This document shows positions 23,841 to 34,100 of a stretch of DNA of 64,000 nucleotides, in pieces. The notes under the pieces are model-generated. The model saw only the letters and a program-made list of their open reading frames with translations. It was not told the DNA's origin and did no database searches. Location of the stretch: assembly GCF_003952465.1 (NCBI RefSeq), contig NZ_CP034448.1:2829001-2893000 (forward strand). Reading direction: 5' to 3'. Position numbers and translations under genes: made by a program. Every line of letters begins with the position of its first letter. Positions within the stretch are counted from its first letter, which is position 1. The stretch is from Mesorhizobium sp. M1B.F.Ca.ET.045.04.1.1. GTDB taxonomy: Bacteria > Pseudomonadota > Alphaproteobacteria > Rhizobiales > Rhizobiaceae.

Positions 23841-26072
23841 ATGACGTTTGATCTGACAAAATTGGGCTGGAAAGCTTTTCAGGATCTCGCCACGGCCGTC
23901 GCGGCCGAAATCCTGAAACGCCCGGTGCAGACCTTCCTAGGGTCGAACGATGGAGGTCGAGACGGAGCGTTTCTCGGGACTTGGACCGGTGACGACGGCC
24001 AGCCGATCAAGTCGACGCTCCAGTGCAAGTACACGGGGAAGCCGGGCGCCAACCTCACGCTGGCCAACCTCAAGAGCGAGCTGCCGAAGGCAGCGTTGCT
24101 GGCTCAGAACGGCCTCGCTGAGGATTATGTGATCCTGACCAATGCGGGCGTATCGGGTGAAGCGGACAAGGAGATTTGCGACGCCTTCAAGGCGGCAGGC
24201 GTCAAGCGATGCCAGGTGTTTGGCGGCTCATGGATCCAGCAACAGCTGGACCAGAGTGTGCGTCTGCGCATGTTGGTGCCACGGATCTACGGGATCGGCG
24301 ACCTCTCGCACATCATCACCGACCATGCCTACAAGCAGGCCAAGGCGATCCTCGACAATATGGGATCCGATCTCAGCTGCTTCGTGCCGACCGACGCCTA
24401 TCGACAGGCGGTTAAGGCGCTCCAAGAGCATCGCTTCGTAATCCTGCTGGGAGATCCGGCCTCGGGCAAATCGACGATCGCGGCGATCCTGGCGTTGGGC
24501 GCACTCGACGACGGCTGTATCGGCGCCCTGAAAATCAACGCGCCAGACCAGTTGCACCTTTGGCATCCTGGCGAGAAGCAGTTGCTATGGGTTGACGATG
24601 CCTTCGGGTCCAATCACTTCGACGTGGACCGAATGAGCCGGTGGAACGCCGAACTCGGCACGATGCGTGCGGCGATCGAGGGCGGCGCCCGCATCGTCTT
24701 TACGTCCCGCAATTATATCTGGGGAGCGGCCCGACCCTACCTAAAACAGAGTGCGTTCCCCTTGTTCAAGGAGAGCCAAGTCGTCGTAAATGTCCAAGAG
24801 CTGACCGACAATGAGCGCGCGCAGATGCTTTACAATCACGTCCGCCGGATCCAGCCCCAGGCAATGCGCCAGCGACTGAAGCCGTTTATGCCCTCTGTCG
24901 CTGCCAACAAAGCATTTCTGCCAGAAACCGCACGACGACTCGGTGATCCTCTGTTCACAGGTAAGCTGAAGCTGAGCGCGGGTCGGATGAAGGAGCTTGT
25001 CGAGCAGCCGGTCGAGTTTCTGACCGAAGTGCTCGAACAACTCGATGCGCCGTCCCTTGGCGCAATCGCATTGATTTTCCTCAACTCGGAAAGCGGCGTG
25101 CCATCGCCAATCGGGAAGCAGCCGGCGCTCGAAATGGTCAAGCGGCTCTTGGGCGTGCAGCCTGCGGCTGTGGCCATGGCTATGGAGCATTTGAATGACA
25201 GCCTGACGCGGCGCCTTTCAGCTCATGACGGTGACCGCTGGGTGTTCCGGCATCCGACAGTGACCGATGCATTCGCCGAGATAGTCGCTCGCTCCCCCGA
25301 GCTGATCGAGCTTTATGTACATGGCGCCAAGGTCGATCGGTTAATGCGCGAGGTCGTATGCGCACCGTTGACTACTGAACGCGCCCATGTCCGCATCCCG
25401 GCCTCGCTGTTTGCAGAGCTCTCGGAGCGGTTTCAGGATCATTCGCTCGACGAGATTTTCAAATCGTTCCTCGGTGCCCGTGCCGGTGACGGCTTTCTTG
25501 GCAAGATCGTCGCTGCGCGCCCAGACATTCTCGAATGGTCAGCAACGACAAACCCCCGCAACCTTTCATCGGGCAGTCTGCTGCTCCTGGCGGCCCTCAA
25601 CTCCTACGGTCTCCTGCCTGAAGAAGCCCGGGAGAGGATCGTGGAATACGTCGACGATGACACGATCACCTGGATGCGGACCGATGTGTTTGCGAACGAG
25701 ATGTACCAGCAGATCTTCACTCGCGACGAATTTGACGATCTTGCCTCACGCTTCCGTAAACAGTGGCTGAATGATCTTGGTAACCTGCTGGACCATGTGC
25801 GGGGGAGTTTCTCCTCGGACAACGAACTCAGCCTCTATGAGGACTTCAAATACAGCATGGAAAAGGCCGAACCGTTCTTTTTCCCGAGTGGGCGGACGGA
25901 GCCGCTCGACACCTTCTATGCCGAGATCAGCGCCCATATCAGCACGCTTGAGGAGGACGGACCCTCGCCTGAGCCTTCCGCGTGGTCAGCGCAGGCGGCT
26001 ACGTCGGCAAGTATCTCGGCGACGTCGGCTGCTGCCGACAGCAGCACGATCTTCGACGATGTCGATGATTAG
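23841..26072 (+). CDS. Mrr-like restriction endonuclease fused to an nSTAND NTPase
   Basis: 743 residues. The N-terminal domain (about 1-120) has GSNDGGRDGAFLGTW and STLQCKYT, matching the GxDG...QxK core of Mrr-type PD-(D/E)XK nucleases. An NTPase follows, with P-loop ILLGDPASGKSTIA (about residue 203) and Walker B LLWVDDAFG (about residue 252), then a long helical C-terminal part. This layout fits the novel STAND 3 class and resembles Avs-type antiphage sensors, in which the C-terminus senses a phage protein and the nuclease is the effector. It is co-directional with scpB and convergent with the Lamassu-like operon. Confidence 0.8.
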   Translation: MTFDLTKLGWKAFQDLATAVAAEILKRPVQTFLGSNDGGRDGAFLGTWTGDDGQPIKSTLQCKYTGKPGANLTLANLKSELPKAALLAQNGLAEDYVILTNAGVSGEADKEICDAFKAAGVKRCQVFGGSWIQQQLDQSVRLRMLVPRIYGIGDLSHIITDHAYKQAKAILDNMGSDLSCFVPTDAYRQAVKALQEHRFVILLGDPASGKSTIAAILALGALDDGCIGALKINAPDQLHLWHPGEKQLLWVDDAFGSNHFDVDRMSRWNAELGTMRAAIEGGARIVFTSRNYIWGAARPYLKQSAFPLFKESQVVVNVQELTDNERAQMLYNHVRRIQPQAMRQRLKPFMPSVAANKAFLPETARRLGDPLFTGKLKLSAGRMKELVEQPVEFLTEVLEQLDAPSLGAIALIFLNSESGVPSPIGKQPALEMVKRLLGVQPAAVAMAMEHLNDSLTRRLSAHDGDRWVFRHPTVTDAFAEIVARSPELIELYVHGAKVDRLMREVVCAPLTTERAHVRIPASLFAELSERFQDHSLDEIFKSFLGARAGDGFLGKIVAARPDILEWSATTNPRNLSSGSLLLLAALNSYGLLPEEARERIVEYVDDDTITWMRTDVFANEMYQQIFTRDEFDDLASRFRKQWLNDLGNLLDHVRGSFSSDNELSLYEDFKYSMEKAEPFFFPSGRTEPLDTFYAEISAHISTLEEDGPSPEPSAWSAQAATSASISATSAAADSSTIFDDVDD

Positions 26073-26243
26073 CAGGCAGAAGTCGAGCCAACTCTCCATG
26101 AACGGCTGCTTTGGTGCCGAGGAGACAAGCGGCCGTCGCGCGCTGGCTGCAGTCACGCGGACAAAGGGCGTGACCTTCAGATAGGCTTTCCCCCAGGTTC
26201 GCAGAAGCCGTTCTTCTCCACAGCCGCACCTGGCGTCGAATCG

Positions 26244-28658
26244 TCAAGCGGCGATCGCCTTGTCGGGCTGCCAGACGTGGGGCTGGTAATTCATCAGCGT
26301 CTGCCCATCGGCGCTTCGGCTGAGTTCGATCGTTATCAGCCTGTCATTCTGGAAGGCCGGACTGAATTCCAGGGCGAGATAATCGAACAGCGGTTTTTCA
26401 TGGACTGCGACGACGATCTGGCGCTGCAGTTTCGATTTGGCCAGCGTGCGCAGCAATGCCGCAAACTGAGCGATGTGGACTTCGTCCATGCTTTGAACTG
26501 GATCGTCGATTATCAGCCACGGAAGGTCTGGAGTGACCGACAGGTGCAAAGCGAGAAACAGCGTTAGTGCCGCTGTATTGAGGTTCCCCGCGCTCAGCAT
26601 GGCTCGGGGGTTTCCGCCTTTGCCGCCGGAGCGGTACCAAGTTTCCAGGATAGCCTCGACAGGTCCCCCATTTGTCTCAGGCACTGCGAAAGCGGGCACG
26701 AACGGTTCTTCCGGCGCCAAGCGTACGAACAGATCACGCCAAACGCGATTGAGCGAACCATTGAAAACTTTCCTCACGACTGTCGTACGCGCCTCGCCGA
26801 CGCGCTTCGCAAGCTCGCGCGCATCATGAATGATCGAGTCCGCCCGACCTTTGGCGGCATTCAGTTGGTCAAGTCGCGCCTGCGAGTTGGCAATCGCCGA
26901 CACGACAGGTTCACGCGCAGCAGTCAGACGTTGCACCTCAAGCGCGTTGCCTCGCATTTCGCGCCGAATGCTCTGGTTTGAGGTGTAGACCTCTTCCAGC
27001 CGGGCCGCTTCCGCCCCGAACCGCGACAGGGCCGCATCTACGGATTCCGTCGGGCTGATCGGGTCGAGATTGAGTTCGGTTGCAAAGCGAACCAGGGAGT
27101 CCCGCAGCGCCGTCCCACTTTGGTCGAGTGCGGCCAAATCCGAAAGCTCACGCGATGCCGAAGCCGCAGCCGCAAGCAGCTGTTGGCCCTCGGCAACGCT
27201 ATCGGAGATGACCTCGAGCGCAATATGGATCTCCTGCAACAAAGCCTGTCTGGTTTTGAGCGCGTCACGAGCCTGATTATCAAGCCGTCTGCTCCGGATT
27301 TCGCCAAGCTGCCTCTCCGCGTTGGACGCAGCCGCAAGTGTCGCGGCGCGATCCTTGTTCAGCGCCTGCAGCTGTCCAGAGACGGCCGTCAGCTCCGCTA
27401 TCCTTGCCGAGAGATGAGCGTAAAGCGGGGTCTTCGATTCCTCGCTAAAATCACGGCCACAAACGGGACAATCCTCCGAATGGATGTGGGGTAAGAGGCC
27501 ACTGAGCGCTTGCGCCAACGTGCCGGCCTCGGCAGCATAGCCGGATATCTGTTTCTCAAGGGCGTCGGCCCGGGTCCTTGCCCGAGTGTATTCGCCGCTG
27601 AGATCGGTCTCGCGCTGTGCGGCCTGCGAGTCGCTGGCCAGAACATCCGAGCAACGGGCAAGCTCCTGAGTCACGGACGCGAGCGCCACAGAATAGGCGT
27701 GTTGCGGTCCTTCGCTAGCTGGCGGCAGATCGGGAAACAAGGGAGCGAGGCGTTCCAGCAGTCGGTTTAATTCGCGGCCCTGGGCTGCGTTCCATTGTTG
27801 CAACGCATTTTCTGCTGCCTCGCTGCGTGGCTGGGCAGCTACTCGCTGCCGCGAGGCATCAGTAGTCGAAACCTGCTGCCACTGGCGGTGCGCGACCTCG
27901 ATCTCCCGCCTGAGATTCGCCAATCGGATGAGTTCCTGTTCTTCCTGCTCGGCGGAGAGCGGACGTGCGTTGACGTCACGGCGTTCCACCGCGTTGACCG
28001 CCCTCGTTCGCTCGTCATTCTGCCTACTGAGCTCGAGGATACGGGAATCTGTCGCCGCCAATCCACTCCGCAAACGCTCGATCTCGTTTTCGATCTGTGG
28101 GATCGCATCCCTTGTTTCGGCATAGGCTGGCACGCCCGATCGGAGGCGGCGAACGTCGCCCGCGTCGTGAAGTCCGTCTATAATGGCGTCGAAATGATCG
28201 AGGCCAAGCAGGTCCTTGACGAACTTGGTGAGAGCGGAATCGGTTCGCTTTGGGGAATCCTGGTACAATTCAAGCAGCCGTCCCAACGAGGATTGGGCAA
28301 GAAAACAGCGCTCGCTGTAGAATCGAGCCAAGTCAGCGGCGAGCAGCGCGGCGCCCGAAATCCCATCAGTGCCGACATTGATCTCCGCCTCGTTGCGGGG
28401 CAAGCCGTCGGTGTTGATCCAGATACGGGCCGACTTGGCATCCTTGTGTACCAGATGGCTGGCGTAGTCGGGGTCGACGCGCTCCAACGAGGGGACACCT
28501 CCAGTCAAAGCCAGCTCGATGCCCGAAAGCAGGCTTGTCTTTCCCGCCCCGTTCTGTCCGTGAACAAGAACGATCGGCGCGTCCAACGGGACTGAAATGG
28601 TGCCTTTGATGCTGCGGAAGTCGGTCAGCGTAATGGACTGCAACTGAGCTGGGCTCAT
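26244..28658 (-). CDS. lmuB: SMC-like ATPase of a Lamassu-type defence system (LmuB)
   Basis: 804 residues. Walker A VHGQNGAGKTSL is near residue 31, followed by long coiled-coil arms with a central zinc hook CPVCGRDF (about residue 396), a signature-like MLSAGNLNTAALTLFLAL and Walker B WLIIDDPVQSMDEVH near the end. This is the RecF/SbcC/Rad50 architecture. Together with a small middle gene and a SIR2 effector in the same overlapping operon, it matches the LmuB component of Lamassu (also described as ABC-three-component systems), in which the SMC protein senses foreign DNA and releases the effector. The start overlaps the middle gene's stop by 4 bases. Confidence 0.85.
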   Translation of the reverse strand: MSPAQLQSITLTDFRSIKGTISVPLDAPIVLVHGQNGAGKTSLLSGIELALTGGVPSLERVDPDYASHLVHKDAKSARIWINTDGLPRNEAEINVGTDGISGAALLAADLARFYSERCFLAQSSLGRLLELYQDSPKRTDSALTKFVKDLLGLDHFDAIIDGLHDAGDVRRLRSGVPAYAETRDAIPQIENEIERLRSGLAATDSRILELSRQNDERTRAVNAVERRDVNARPLSAEQEEQELIRLANLRREIEVAHRQWQQVSTTDASRQRVAAQPRSEAAENALQQWNAAQGRELNRLLERLAPLFPDLPPASEGPQHAYSVALASVTQELARCSDVLASDSQAAQRETDLSGEYTRARTRADALEKQISGYAAEAGTLAQALSGLLPHIHSEDCPVCGRDFSEESKTPLYAHLSARIAELTAVSGQLQALNKDRAATLAAASNAERQLGEIRSRRLDNQARDALKTRQALLQEIHIALEVISDSVAEGQQLLAAAASASRELSDLAALDQSGTALRDSLVRFATELNLDPISPTESVDAALSRFGAEAARLEEVYTSNQSIRREMRGNALEVQRLTAAREPVVSAIANSQARLDQLNAAKGRADSIIHDARELAKRVGEARTTVVRKVFNGSLNRVWRDLFVRLAPEEPFVPAFAVPETNGGPVEAILETWYRSGGKGGNPRAMLSAGNLNTAALTLFLALHLSVTPDLPWLIIDDPVQSMDEVHIAQFAALLRTLAKSKLQRQIVVAVHEKPLFDYLALEFSPAFQNDRLITIELSRSADGQTLMNYQPHVWQPDKAIAA

Positions 28659-29265
28659 TCGAAAACTCCGCCAACTGGTCGACCTGATTCGTTCAATTGG
28701 TTCACGGTAGGCACTTTCAACGAGGTGTTGAGCAGTTCATGGAGCCGCGCTTGCACGGTGTCGGCTCCCTGGGCCGCCAGCGTGATGACCCCAAGGACGC
28801 TGTCATCCAGATCCTTCGAGCGCTGGGCGATTGATTCAAGCGGCTCCGTAACGTTCTGGCTCGGTTCGGGTAGCGCAAGGGGAAGCAAGACCGCCAGCCA
28901 ATTCTGTAACAGGCCACTGGTGTCGTCGGGCTGGATGACACCGGTGGGCAGGACACGGCAGACCTTCGTCATAGCATCGAGAACCGTTCCGGCGGGCCGG
29001 GGTCCGACCAAAATGGCGGTGAGCGGGCGTTTCGACCGGGCGACATCGAGGGCGCGGGCTACCCCTCTACCTTGCGAAGGATTCGCGTGTCGGCCTCAAA
29101 AGCGGTGTCCGCAACCAGGACGAGATCAGGAGATGGATTCTCGCCGATCAGTGCGGCAGGGAACTCGAAAGAAAGCCCGGCAATCGAAAGCGGCGACGAG
29201 AGTCGCCGATAGCCCGATCCAGTCAGGATCTCGACAACGCTTTCTATGGGCGTGGAAGCGCTCAT
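28655..29265 (-). pseudogene. lmuC: Lamassu middle component (LmuC-like) with single-base frameshift
   Basis: Two frames together encode about 203 residues. The first runs from ATG 29265 (MSASTPIESVVEIL) to RILRKVEG, then a stop at 29059. A neighbouring frame continues VARALDVARSKRPLTAILVG and PRPAGTVLDAMTKVCRVLP to the stop at 28655. The switch lies at a run of four G on the coding strand (29062-29065); five G would restore one frame. The start overlaps the effector stop and the end overlaps the lmuB start, as in an intact three-gene operon. The defect would inactivate the system unless it is a sequencing error or is bypassed by frameshifting. Confidence 0.7.
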
Positions 29266-30980
29266 ATCGCAGCCTCCTCACGGAAATACTGTACGAGATC
29301 AGCAACCCCGGTCACGCGTTGCAGGAGATCGTATATGCTGACCTCGCGCAAGCCCAAGTGGCCCGTCCGGCCAGGGGAGCTACGCGGCGACCGTGGCATT
29401 GTGAGGGGCTTTTCGGCGCTGTAAACTAGCACGGCGTCCTCCTCGTCAACGATGTGACCGTTCTGCTGCAGTCGAACCGCGGCCCGACCGTTCGCGGCAA
29501 GAACAACCTTCGTGCTGGCGGTCGCGGTCGACACGCGAACGATGCCGGCAGTGGGATCCGAAGGGTCCACTCCTTCCAACGTCCAAGCGCCGCTTTCGAG
29601 GCCAATGCCCAATATGCCGGCGACGACGGCTACCTCGGCCAGGCCGGAGGAAGGAATGTTGGGATCGCCCGCCACGTGGTGCAGAGGCACCGACGTCAAG
29701 GGATTGTACCGACGCGGTACTATCCCGGCCGAGCCATCCCTGAACATCGTCATCGCGCGCGACGCCTGGTCGGCGAACGCCTTCACAAAGTCCAGGCGGC
29801 TTCCATTGTCAGCACTGGCAATCTGGTTCCTCAGAGCGACAAGGCCCTGCTCTACGGCTTGCTTGCCGTCGTCGCTCAGCGTGCCTTCGACCAAGTTAAC
29901 CATGGCTCTCATCTTGTCACAGATCACGGACAGGAGCAGAGCCATCAGAAGGGGATTCGCGTAGGCCTTGATGAGGGATTGCCCATTGATCTGGGTCCGC
30001 GTCGCGCCAGTGTAATCGTTGGGATACACGTTCTTGAGCAGGGCCTCCTGATCGGCTCCGACCTTGTCGCCGGAAAACACGAAGCTCGGCCGCTCACCTG
30101 GCCATGGCCATCGCATTGTCGCCTCCGCGCTCGCGAAAAGCGCCTGGATGTTGGAATCCTGTGCCGACAAACCCAACATCAGCGTTGGCTTAGAGACGGC
30201 GATATCGGTGAGACGACCGATCACCGCCTTGTTTTCCTGAGCCGCGGCCCAACGATTAATCTGCGAGAAGCGCCCGACAAGAAACGGTCGGTAGTGCGGT
30301 TGATCCTTCACGGCGAGAACGGCGCAGCCGTGAAACTTGATCAATTGTGCAACGAGCGCCGCCTGACGAAGGTCCTCGGACCTGACACAGACGACGAGCT
30401 TCGGGACATTCCCAGTGAGCTCATTCATCGCTTTTTCGACCAGCCCATCCCAGTTGGCCGTGGCGATGTCCGAGGCAGTGCCCTCCAACACGAGCATCGC
30501 CACGCAAAGATGCTCGACGTCGGGCTCGGTTGTTGGATTGGCGAATGTCGTTGGCACATCCACACCTTCCCACAGGAGATAGTCGTCCGGCTTCCCGGGA
30601 ACGGTGATGTCCAGCAGCCGTGCGTAGTTGTTCGTAAGGCGCTCGACGATCGCTTCGCGGTCAGGCCAGGTTGCAAATCCCGACCCAAAATCCACACGGG
30701 TCCACTCCTCACGCGAAAGACCTGCGAGCGCAAGCGCCCGATCGAGTGCCTCTTTGAATGGGCAACCCCCATCCGCGGCATCGATCTGCTGCCGCAGAAA
30801 CTCGAGGACGCGAGGGATAATTTTCTTTAGCCCGTCAACACGACCGAATGAGATGCCGGAACCCAGCCAAAACGCGTATCTATCCTCGGCCACCCCGAGC
30901 GCGACAGCGCGGAATGGGCCATCGAGGATGTCAAGAGTCTGGCGGATTGTTATCTCGGAAGCACCTGGCGCCACAGTCAT
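29262..30980 (-). CDS. lmuA: SIR2-domain NADase effector of the Lamassu-type system (LmuA)
   Basis: About 572 residues from ATG 30980; an ATG at 31028 would add 16 poorly conserved residues. The N-terminal SIR2-like domain has FWLGSGIS (nucleotide-binding loop, residues 37-44), IATANWDGLVEKA (the TTNYDxLLE-like motif), LIKFHG with the catalytic His, and LMLGLSAQDSNIQALF. These motifs are those of defence NADases that deplete NAD+ to stop phage growth. The C-terminal half is unassigned and may contact the SMC protein. It is the first gene of the operon, about 150 bases downstream of the RecB-like nuclease/helicase gene. Confidence 0.8.
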   Translation of the reverse strand: MTVAPGASEITIRQTLDILDGPFRAVALGVAEDRYAFWLGSGISFGRVDGLKKIIPRVLEFLRQQIDAADGGCPFKEALDRALALAGLSREEWTRVDFGSGFATWPDREAIVERLTNNYARLLDITVPGKPDDYLLWEGVDVPTTFANPTTEPDVEHLCVAMLVLEGTASDIATANWDGLVEKAMNELTGNVPKLVVCVRSEDLRQAALVAQLIKFHGCAVLAVKDQPHYRPFLVGRFSQINRWAAAQENKAVIGRLTDIAVSKPTLMLGLSAQDSNIQALFASAEATMRWPWPGERPSFVFSGDKVGADQEALLKNVYPNDYTGATRTQINGQSLIKAYANPLLMALLLSVICDKMRAMVNLVEGTLSDDGKQAVEQGLVALRNQIASADNGSRLDFVKAFADQASRAMTMFRDGSAGIVPRRYNPLTSVPLHHVAGDPNIPSSGLAEVAVVAGILGIGLESGAWTLEGVDPSDPTAGIVRVSTATASTKVVLAANGRAAVRLQQNGHIVDEEDAVLVYSAEKPLTMPRSPRSSPGRTGHLGLREVSIYDLLQRVTGVADLVQYFREEAAI

Positions 30981-31131
30981 GCGCGAACTTTCGATACAGG
31001 ACTTTGATTTGAAACGTGAAAACTCCATTTTTGAAATAGTGGCAAATCGTACCTCATTTCTAATGCTATTGACGCCTCATTTCTACCAATGTGGCGCACG
31101 GCCTCCTCTTCTAGCAGATATGCATATCCTG

Positions 31132-34100
31132 CTAAAGCGATGTTGCCAGTTCTAAGTAGCGGCAAAGTGCATTCGCCAGCCGCATCTGGTGAGGCGTTCG
31201 GCACTCGGCTTGGAAAAGCATTGGGGACGATACCAGGACGCAAACGCACTTCGCCCGCGATGTCGCCACGTTCAAGCGGTTGAGACTGTAAAGGAACTCC
31301 ACGCCACGCGGCGCGTCAGCAGGACTTGAGGTCGCCGTAGAATAGATGGCGATCGCTGCTTCCTGCCCCTGAAACTTGTCCACCGTGCCGACCCGCGCGC
31401 CGGGCAGGCGCTTTTGGATCTCGAACACTTGGGCATTGAAGGGCGCGATGATGAGGATGTCGTCGAGCGTGAGCGGACGAACGTTCCCGAGGCGATCCGT
31501 CCAGCTAATGCCGGCGGCGGTGACTTCCATCACTAGGCCCGCGATTGCCTCTGCCTCTTCCGGCGAATTGCTCTGATTGCCGCTATGCGCCACGGGCAGC
31601 CACCGCAGGCCCGCGCCAGACAAGCGTGTCGAGCCACTAATTAGCTGGCCCGCGAGTCCTTGGCGAGGATGGAGTTCCCCCGCGTAGAATAGCTCTGACG
31701 TGAATCCGCAGATGTCGGGGTGCAGCCGCCATGTTTCGTCTAGGAACAGGCCGCGATCCGGCGGGATCGTTTGGGCGCCATCAAGGATGTGATGGAGAGC
31801 GGACACGTCGCAGCCATCAGGGTGGCTGCCTTGGATTGGCTGGTCGAGCTGCTGGGGATCGCCCACGAGCACAACTGTCTTCGCTGCCTGGGAGACGGCG
31901 AGCACATTTGGAAGCGCCATCTGCGCGGCCTCGTCGACGAAGAGCACGTCGACCGCTTCATATGCGTCCGGCAGTGACCAGAGCCAGGCCGTTCCTCCTC
32001 CGACATGTACGTTCTGGCCGATCGCAGCGATGAGGTCTTCGCTCCGGCGGGCGAATGTCAGCCGATGCTGTTCTTCTTCGTCATCGTCAGCCTTTTGACA
32101 GCACTGGAGATCGACCCCGAGTCCGTCCGCCTCCTCGATCACCTTGTCGAGGAGATTCCGGATCACCTTGTGGCTGTTCGCGGTGATCCCGACCGTCTTG
32201 CCCTGGCGGACGAGTGCGCAGATCATCTGCGCCGCCGTGAAAGTCTTCCCTGCACCCGGAGGTCCCTGGACGGGCAGCACGCCTTCGCCGAGATGCTCGG
32301 CCAGGCGCAGCGCGGCAGCTAGAGTGCTCTCGCCGGCTTCCCTGATGGAATGGCCGCCGATGGGAGGCGGTCGCCTCAACAGAAGATCCCGCGCGGCCCG
32401 GTATGGGCCAGGACCTTCGATCCCGTTTGCCACGACGTACTCGCTTATGCGGAGGAGCGCTTTCGCAATGACCTCAGCGCCGACGACCTTGTGGGCGAAA
32501 ACTGCTTCGGGGTGTAGGCCCGCGCTATCCTGGCGCTTCTTTATATCGACGGTCCGCTCCTCGAGCGAAATTGCCGAGACTGATCCGAGCTTCTCGCCTC
32601 CGCAATTGCGAAGATCTTCGCCGCCGCGGAGGGAAGTCTCCTGCTTTGGGTAGCTGTAGCGATGAATGGGCGCGCGAGCCGTTCCGCCGGCTGCCCCGAC
32701 GAACACAAGCCCTGACAGCCCCACCCGTTCATCAAGCAGCTCTTCGGCTGATACCGCTGCAAGGCGAAAGAGCTCCCACCAGGTCGCCTTGGCTTCCCGC
32801 CGATGCCAATCCAGCAGGTTGGCAAGCAGCCAACGTGCATGCTGCTCTTCCGAACGATCGGCAGGGTCGTCGGGGATCCCTTGCAGAAGCTGCTCGATAA
32901 CGGGAGCGATGCGCGCAAGCCAGGCAGTGACATTCTCGTTCGGGGCGCCGTCATCGCCGGCTGCAGGCCGCGGGACATCCACGCCGGCGGAAATGAATTC
33001 AGCGCGCCGATCTTCAAGCCATGAGCGGAGAGCGGCTGTCGAGAGGCAGTCATCCTCGTTGTAGCCGCGCACGGTCGCGCGGATTTCCGCGCTGATGGAC
33101 GCGACATCGCCGAGCTCGAGATTGGCCTGAAAGTTTGTGAGCGCGCTGTTCGCCTCAGGGAGCGGCACCTGCCTTACGAAGCCATAGAACGGCTCGAGGC
33201 GTTTGATGGAGTAACTCTCGACGCTGGCTCGAACGGCATGGCGAACCACCAAATAAAGGTCGACGAAGACCTTCGCGCGCAGCATGCGGTCGATTTCATC
33301 TTCTCGCGTACCGTATCGTCCCATCAAACGCTTGAGGGCCGCTGGCTCATAGGGTGCGTAGTGATAGATGTGCAGGTCCGGATATGCCTCCCAGCGCGCC
33401 ATGACGAAATCGACGAACCGTTCGAAAGCCTGCCGTTCTTCGGCGCGGGTTAAAGCCCACTCGCCGCGATAAACGTTTTCGCCGTGATCGTCGCTGGACA
33501 GGTAGCCGAAGAGATATTCGAGACCGTGCTCTCCTATGAATGGATCACCTTCGAGGTCCAGGAAGATGTCGCCAGGAGAGCGTTCAGGAAGGCGCGCCAG
33601 TCCGAACCCCGGCTCGATCTCAAGCATCTCGAATTTGCGCATTCCCGCTTCTCGCGCCTCAACCTGTATGCGCGCCTGCTCCCGCACGCGGTCGTACGAG
33701 CCAACCGATCCTCGTTCGGGCCGCCAGGAAAACGGATGGGGGAGCGCAGCGATGCCGGCCATCGTCGCGGCGCCATGTTGCGCGAACTCGTTGATCTGGA
33801 CTTTCGTGACGCTGGCGATCAGGGAGGGATGGTCGTCCTCTCGCCTCTTGTGATCGCACGCGTCATACCAGCGGCAAATGTCGCAGTGAGCGGTCGGGTC
33901 GGGATACGTGGCCGGAGCATCCTCCTGCTCAAGCGACTGCTCGAACCGACGCTTTGCTTGCCGATAGTAGGCCGCGTAGTCGGCGAAGCGGAACGTCTGC
34001 GGCACGAAATCGGACCACGGGGCGACGACATGCATGTGATCCGGCGCAAGGCCTTGCGCTCGCTCCAGCAGGTCGGAGTAGAGGCAGAGCTGAAGTACCG

